NCBI GenBank assembly: GCA_030263385.1
Contig: SZOX01000001.1
Span: 158,521 to 222,520 of the forward strand
Direction of reading: 5' to 3'
DNA length: 64,000 bases
Origin: Zeimonas sp003577305
GTDB taxonomy: Bacteria > Pseudomonadota > Gammaproteobacteria > Burkholderiales > Burkholderiaceae_E
A program made the position numbers and the translations under genes. Of the stretch, positions 60,495-64,000 are shown in pieces. The notes under the pieces are model-generated. The model ran no database searches and was not told the DNA's origin. It saw only the letters and a program-made list of their open reading frames with translations. Numbering within the stretch: the first letter of the stretch is position 1; each line of letters begins with the position of its first letter.

Positions 60495-61800
60495 AACCCA
60501 CCAGGTCCGGCAGCCACAACGCGATCTGCGGGAAGAGGAATACCAACAGAAGCCCGAGCAACTGCAGACCGATGAACGGCCAGACCGAGTTGTAGATCTG
60601 CCCCATGTCGACGTCCCTGGGCAGGACGCTCTTGATCCAGAACAGCACGAAACCGAAGGGTGGCGAAAGATACGCCACCTGGATATTGATGATGAACAGT
60701 GCTCCGAACCACACCTTGTCGACGCCGAGCTCGTCCAGGATGGGCAGGAAGAGGGGCGTACACAGCATGATGATCGCCCAGTCATCCATCACGGTTCCCA
60801 GGATGAGCACGATCAGCATCATCATGACCAGCACACCGACGGTGCCACCGGGCATGCCGAGCACCGCTTCGGTCAGGATGTCCTGCGCGCCCAGCGCGCT
60901 GAAGATATTGGTGAAGACGTTGGCGCAGATGAGGATCCAGAAACCCATGCCCGTGAGCGTGATGGTCGATCCCATCGACTTGCGGAAGATCTCCCAGGTC
61001 ATCCGACGCTGCACCACATTGATGAGCAGTGCCCCGACCGCTCCCATGCAGGCCGATTCCGCCGGGGTCGCCACTCCTCCCCAGATGGACCCCAGAACCA
61101 CCACGATCAGCACCACGAAGGGCCAGATATCCAGCACGGAGCGAAGCTTCTCTTTGCGCGAGAACCGCAGTTCCGCCGGCAAAGGAGGACCTATTTCGGG
61201 CTGGATCTTCGCCCGGATCGCGATGTACAGGATGTAGAAGGCCGCCAGCATGATGCCCGGCGTAACGCCCGCCAGGAACAGTTTGCCGATGGAGGCGTTG
61301 GCCAGCAGTCCGTAGAAGATGAAGGGCACGCTGGGAGGAATCAGTGCGCCCAGCGCGCCGCCGGCCGCGATGCATCCGATGGCGATCTTCCTGCTGTACC
61401 GATACTTTATCATCGAGGGGTAGGCGATCTGCCCCATCGTGATCGTCGCGGGCGGCGTGATGCCGGTGATCGCCGCAAAGATCGTGCAGACCATCACGGT
61501 TCCCATGGCGAGGCCGCCCGCAATGTGTCCGGCGATCCGGTAGACCGCCTCGTATGCGGCATCGGCCACACCTGACCACCTGATCAGGTTGCCCATGAAC
61601 AGGAACATCGGGATGGTCACCAGGATGGTGCTGCCGGGCGTCGAATAGAAGGTGCTCGGGATCGCCAGCAAGGCTTCTGGAGCGAAGATCGCCGCGAAGA
61701 GAACTGCCGTGCCGCCGAGTCCGAACGCGACCGGCAGCCCCATCGCCAACGTGGCGAAGAGACACACGAAATACAGTATGGTGATCAGCTCGAGGCTCAT
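60493..61800 (-). CDS. dctM: TRAP transporter large permease, DctM family
   Basis: 435 aa, about 12 membrane helices. LFATLAMGLPVAFGLGG, ITPPATITMGQIAYPSM, AAGGALGALIPPSVPFIFYG and AYLSPPFGFVLFWIKSV are characteristic. Drives Na+- or H+-coupled uptake of an organic anion together with the next two genes. ATG 61800. Last gene of the minus-strand order dctQ, dctP, dctM. Confidence 0.94.
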   Translation of the reverse strand: MSLELITILYFVCLFATLAMGLPVAFGLGGTAVLFAAIFAPEALLAIPSTFYSTPGSTILVTIPMFLFMGNLIRWSGVADAAYEAVYRIAGHIAGGLAMGTVMVCTIFAAITGITPPATITMGQIAYPSMIKYRYSRKIAIGCIAAGGALGALIPPSVPFIFYGLLANASIGKLFLAGVTPGIMLAAFYILYIAIRAKIQPEIGPPLPAELRFSRKEKLRSVLDIWPFVVLIVVVLGSIWGGVATPAESACMGAVGALLINVVQRRMTWEIFRKSMGSTITLTGMGFWILICANVFTNIFSALGAQDILTEAVLGMPGGTVGVLVMMMLIVLILGTVMDDWAIIMLCTPLFLPILDELGVDKVWFGALFIINIQVAYLSPPFGFVLFWIKSVLPRDVDMGQIYNSVWPFIGLQLLGLLLVFLFPQIALWLPDLVG

Positions 61801-61869
61801 GTCGGGGTCGTCGATTCGCGCTCGCTGCTCACCAGTCCCGGACGGGGCATGCTCTCACCGCGAGTCGGG

Positions 61870-61907
61870 CCGGGATGCCCGCCTCACCGGCAGGCGGACG
61901 CTCCCGG
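61870..61907 (-). promoter_or_regulatory. Intercistronic hairpin between dctP and dctM
   Basis: Outer arms CCGGGA (61870-61875) / TCCCGG (61902-61907) enclose CCGCCT (61879-61884) / AGGCGG (61892-61897). Lies in the 127-bp gap after the binding-protein gene and may stabilise its mRNA or reduce read-through to dctM. Confidence 0.45.
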
Positions 61908-61927
61908 ATCGCCGACTGGCCCTTCAC

Positions 61928-62977
61928 TCAGGATTTCTGCTGTTCGACGTATTTCTTCCAGAGCTCCACGCCTTTCGCATTGCCGCTGGACATCTTCGCC
62001 ACTTCGGGCCAGATCTTCTCGATAGAAACCTGACGCATGCGAGCCACCTCCTGGTCATTCAGCGTGATGACTTCGCCACCGGCCGCAGCGAACTTCTTCA
62101 GTGCGACTTCGACGTTGTCGGCGTGCATCTGGCTGGTCAGGAAATAGGTTTTCTCGAAGATTCCCTCGATCTGCTTGCGCTGCCAGGGCGTGAGGGCCTT
62201 CCATTTGTCGAGGTTGACGAAGATCTCCTGGTGCTGTGCCGGATTCCAGCCAGGCATGATGGCGTACCTGGTCACTTCCTCGAAGTGCATGTCGGTGATG
62301 CCGCCGGCATCCCAGTACGTTCCATCGATCGTGCCAAGGCGGATGGCGGTGTAGATGTCGCCGGCATTCATGGATACCGGCGAGCCTCCCATGGCCTTGT
62401 GGAAGAGTGCCTGCGGCCCACCGGCACGCATCTTTTTCCCCTTCAGATCTTCCAGCTTGCGGACGGGGAACTTGGTGACCATGATGTTCGGACCCTGGTT
62501 GGTCCATCCGGCCCAGTAGAGATTGCGTGTGCGGGCGGCCTCCTGGACGATCTCGCCGATGCGGTAAGCGGGATTGCCCCAGAGGATGTCCCAGGCCTCA
62601 CGGGTGTTCCGTGCGCCCATTGCGAGGCCGTAGGCGAGGAAGCCCTCCGGCATCTCGCCTCCATAAACCGTCGCCCACCCTGCATAACCGGCACTGAGCC
62701 CCTGGCCGCATGCGGCGAACGCCTCGGATGCGCTGACCAGGGCACCGGCGGGTTCCACGCGGATCTTGACGGTACCTTGCGTCGCCTCTTCGACAGCTTT
62801 GGCCCAGGGGATCAGGCCGCGTCCCCAACCCGCATCGGAACTGTCGAAGGCAGGCTGGAACGTCCAGCGAGTGACCTGCTTGGGCGGTCCGTCCTGATCT
62901 GCGGCCCAGCCCCCGATGGGCAGTGCCGATGCCGCTGCCGCACCCGCGGCGGAGAGGACGAAGGATCGTCTTTTCAT
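61928..62977 (-). CDS. dctP: TRAP transporter substrate-binding protein, DctP family
   Basis: 349 aa. The N-terminus MKRRSFVLSAAGAAAASALPIGGWAA looks like a Tat-type (KRRSFV) signal, common in TRAP binding proteins. The body has WAKAVEEATQGTVKIRVEPAG, LEDLKGKKMRAGG, the family Arg-containing ligand site, and AIRLGTIDGTYWDAGG. ATG 62977 follows GAGGAG at good spacing; it lies 17 bp after dctQ. The long spacer to dctM contains a hairpin. Ligand unknown; organic or sulfonic acids are plausible given the window. Confidence 0.92.
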   Translation of the reverse strand: MKRRSFVLSAAGAAAASALPIGGWAADQDGPPKQVTRWTFQPAFDSSDAGWGRGLIPWAKAVEEATQGTVKIRVEPAGALVSASEAFAACGQGLSAGYAGWATVYGGEMPEGFLAYGLAMGARNTREAWDILWGNPAYRIGEIVQEAARTRNLYWAGWTNQGPNIMVTKFPVRKLEDLKGKKMRAGGPQALFHKAMGGSPVSMNAGDIYTAIRLGTIDGTYWDAGGITDMHFEEVTRYAIMPGWNPAQHQEIFVNLDKWKALTPWQRKQIEGIFEKTYFLTSQMHADNVEVALKKFAAAGGEVITLNDQEVARMRQVSIEKIWPEVAKMSSGNAKGVELWKKYVEQQKS

Positions 62978-62994
62978 GGCGGTCTCCTCTTCTG

Positions 62995-63531
62995 TCAGTG
63001 CGAAAGGCGGGAATCGGATTTCTCGTCGAGGCTCTTGCCGAGCAGGGTACAAACGTCGCGAAAGGATTGCCGGATCAGGAGCAGCAGCATGATGACTCCT
63101 GCGACCGGGATGAGACTCTTGATCGGATAGACCGGCAGCGGAATCGCTGTCGGCGTCACCTGATTCAGCCGGATGGAGAACAGGGCTGTCGTCGTGCCCT
63201 TCCAGATCAGCACTCCGACGAACAGGAACGCGAACACGATCGTGAGAAGATCGAAGAGCGCCTTCTTTCGCGCCGGGAACTTCGCATAGAAGAGATCGAG
63301 CCGGATGAAGTCACCCCTGCTATAGGAGTAGGCGCCGGCGGTGCACGCGAGCAGGATCAGCGCCATCTTGATGCTCTCGCCGATCCACTGGGAGGGATCG
63401 TCGAAGACGTAGCGCAGGATCACGTCTGCGAGTCCGAACAGCATGCAGTACAGCGTCAGGAGCACGCTCAACGCACCGAGGAGTGCGACCAGACGGTCAA
63501 GTACCTTGCTGCAGGCTCTCAGGACATCCAC
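62995..63531 (-). CDS. dctQ: TRAP transporter small permease, DctQ family
   Basis: 178 aa from GTG 63531, chosen because AGGAGG stands 4 nt upstream; an ATG at 63570 would add 13 residues. Four membrane helices, with LFGLADVILRYVFDDPSQWIGESIKMAL, the DctQ signature. First gene of the operon, about 65 bp downstream of a candidate promoter. Confidence 0.9.
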   Translation of the reverse strand: MDVLRACSKVLDRLVALLGALSVLLTLYCMLFGLADVILRYVFDDPSQWIGESIKMALILLACTAGAYSYSRGDFIRLDLFYAKFPARKKALFDLLTIVFAFLFVGVLIWKGTTTALFSIRLNQVTPTAIPLPVYPIKSLIPVAGVIMLLLLIRQSFRDVCTLLGKSLDEKSDSRLSH

Positions 63532-63596
63532 GCCCCCTCCTGCCTCCCGATGCCGGCTGACGATGCACACTCCGGCCTTTCTCTTGGGCTGCGGGC

Positions 63597-63624
63597 ATCA
63601 TACCAGTCGGAACCGATGCGACAA
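63597..63624 (-). promoter_or_regulatory. Candidate sigma70 promoter of the TRAP operon
   Basis: On the minus strand TTGTCG (63619-63624), 16-bp spacer, TATGAT (63597-63602); -35 4/6, -10 5/6. Transcription would start near 63590, giving a ~60-nt leader to dctQ. Confidence 0.5.
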
Positions 63625-63837
63625 GACCGGACGCGGCGCCGCACGACACGCGCCATCCGGCGGACGCTCGCGCGCCCTAGAATATGTACGCGCACGCATC
63701 GCGATCGCGAAAGGCGGGCACTTCGAGGTCGGAATCGATGCCGAAGACGGTGCGTGCCGATACGATGAGATCGGGTTCGGACTGGGCGGTGAGGGTCATG
63801 CCGGCGCCTCGGGTTGGGGATGTTCGATGATATCTCT

Positions 63838-63876
63838 ATTCCGAAAATCGATCTATTGCATATCTGATTTCGGAAT
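63838..63876. promoter_or_regulatory. Inverted repeat ATTCCGAAA-N21-TTTCGGAAT
   Basis: Perfect 9-bp arms separated by 21 bp in an AT-rich stretch. It could be a dimeric-regulator operator for genes to the right of the window or for the TRAP operon; no adjacent regulator gene is visible to support either. Confidence 0.4.
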
Positions 63877-64000
63877 GCAAGTTGACCAGCCCTGGGGCTG
63901 CCCGCTAGAGTCTCGCGTGAATCACCGTTAAATCGAACGATGCGTACCGAAATTGGGTTCGTATCCTCCGACTCCCATCCAACCGCTCGATCCCGGCGAG

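Larger units (their letters stand above)
63571..64000. other. Mostly non-coding right end: promoter, short ORFs and an inverted repeat
   Basis: About 430 bp without a recognisable gene. It holds the candidate dctQ promoter; a 40-codon minus-strand ORF (63677-63799, MTLTAQSEPDLIVSARTVFG...), which may be a gene remnant or leader; an inverted repeat ATTCCGAAA (63838-63846) / TTTCGGAAT (63868-63876), a possible regulator site; and an ATG at 63940 whose frame is open to the window end but codes nothing I recognise. This part is visibly more AT-rich than the rest. Confidence 0.5.

Noticed and set aside
1..64000. tRNA, rRNA or CRISPR loci
   Set aside because: No cloverleaf-like or rRNA-like segment and no regularly spaced repeats longer than the 9-bp-phased TCATA motif were seen.

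Overview
The window is high-GC, gene-dense chromosomal DNA, most likely from a betaproteobacterium of the Burkholderiales/Rhodocyclales type. The evidence is the linked hemA-prfA-prmC-grxD block, a giant DUF3683-type FAD/Fe-S oxidoreductase next to a HIT protein, and many Bug, TRAP, Liv and TSUP transport genes. I see no rRNA, tRNA, CRISPR array, transposase or phage genes. By eye, GC looks somewhat lower in the sulfonate cluster (about 38.5-43 kb) and the TRAP cluster (about 60.5-64 kb).

Layout. 0-10.8 kb: an edge-truncated hypothetical, a NarL-type two-component pair (plus strand), then a conserved hypothetical, a HIT protein, the 1350-aa FAD/Fe-S protein and a YqaA-like membrane protein (minus strand). 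10.9-17.2 kb: ilvA, hemA, prfA, prmC, grxD, a universal stress protein and a small membrane protein. 17.2-24 kb (minus): a secreted DUF1501/DUF1800 pair and an Mla-type lipid-transport operon (mlaE with STAS domain, mlaF, mlaD, PqiC-like lipoprotein).

24-33.3 kb is the most unusual segment, a mirrored one-carbon/methionine island. Two paralogous gene pairs, each a class-I Rossmann methyltransferase-like protein of unknown substrate followed by a 293-aa MetF-like protein, flank fhs, metA (predicted homoserine O-acetyltransferase) and metY. One pair follows fau on the plus strand. The other heads the minus-strand run to metY, metA and fhs. The island may link a methylated substrate, folate-bound C1 units and methionine or methanethiol metabolism.

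33.4-45.7 kb carries sulfonate-type functions. First comes an overlapping operon of two acyl-CoA dehydrogenases, an ornithine-cyclodeaminase-like protein and a TSUP exporter. A nested inverted-repeat element (37490-37650) follows, then a GntR regulator divergent from suyA-suyB, a three-gene ABC importer, slcC, comC and a second TSUP exporter. This reads as a (2S)/(2R)-sulfolactate isomerisation, desulfonation and sulfite-export pathway.

45.6-55.5 kb: a LysR gene faces an accessory complex-II/fumarase operon (sdhB, two membrane anchors, class I fumarase alpha and beta, sdhA), followed by a Bug binding protein, a ThDP enzyme and a polytopic transporter on the opposite strand. The SdhA-like protein has Cys where the FAD-linking His normally sits. 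55.7-60.5 kb: a complete Liv-type ABC importer. 60.5-63.6 kb: a TRAP transporter (minus). 63.6-64 kb is mostly non-coding. The right half therefore looks like a catabolic archive for small organic acids and sulfonates, with several independent uptake systems.
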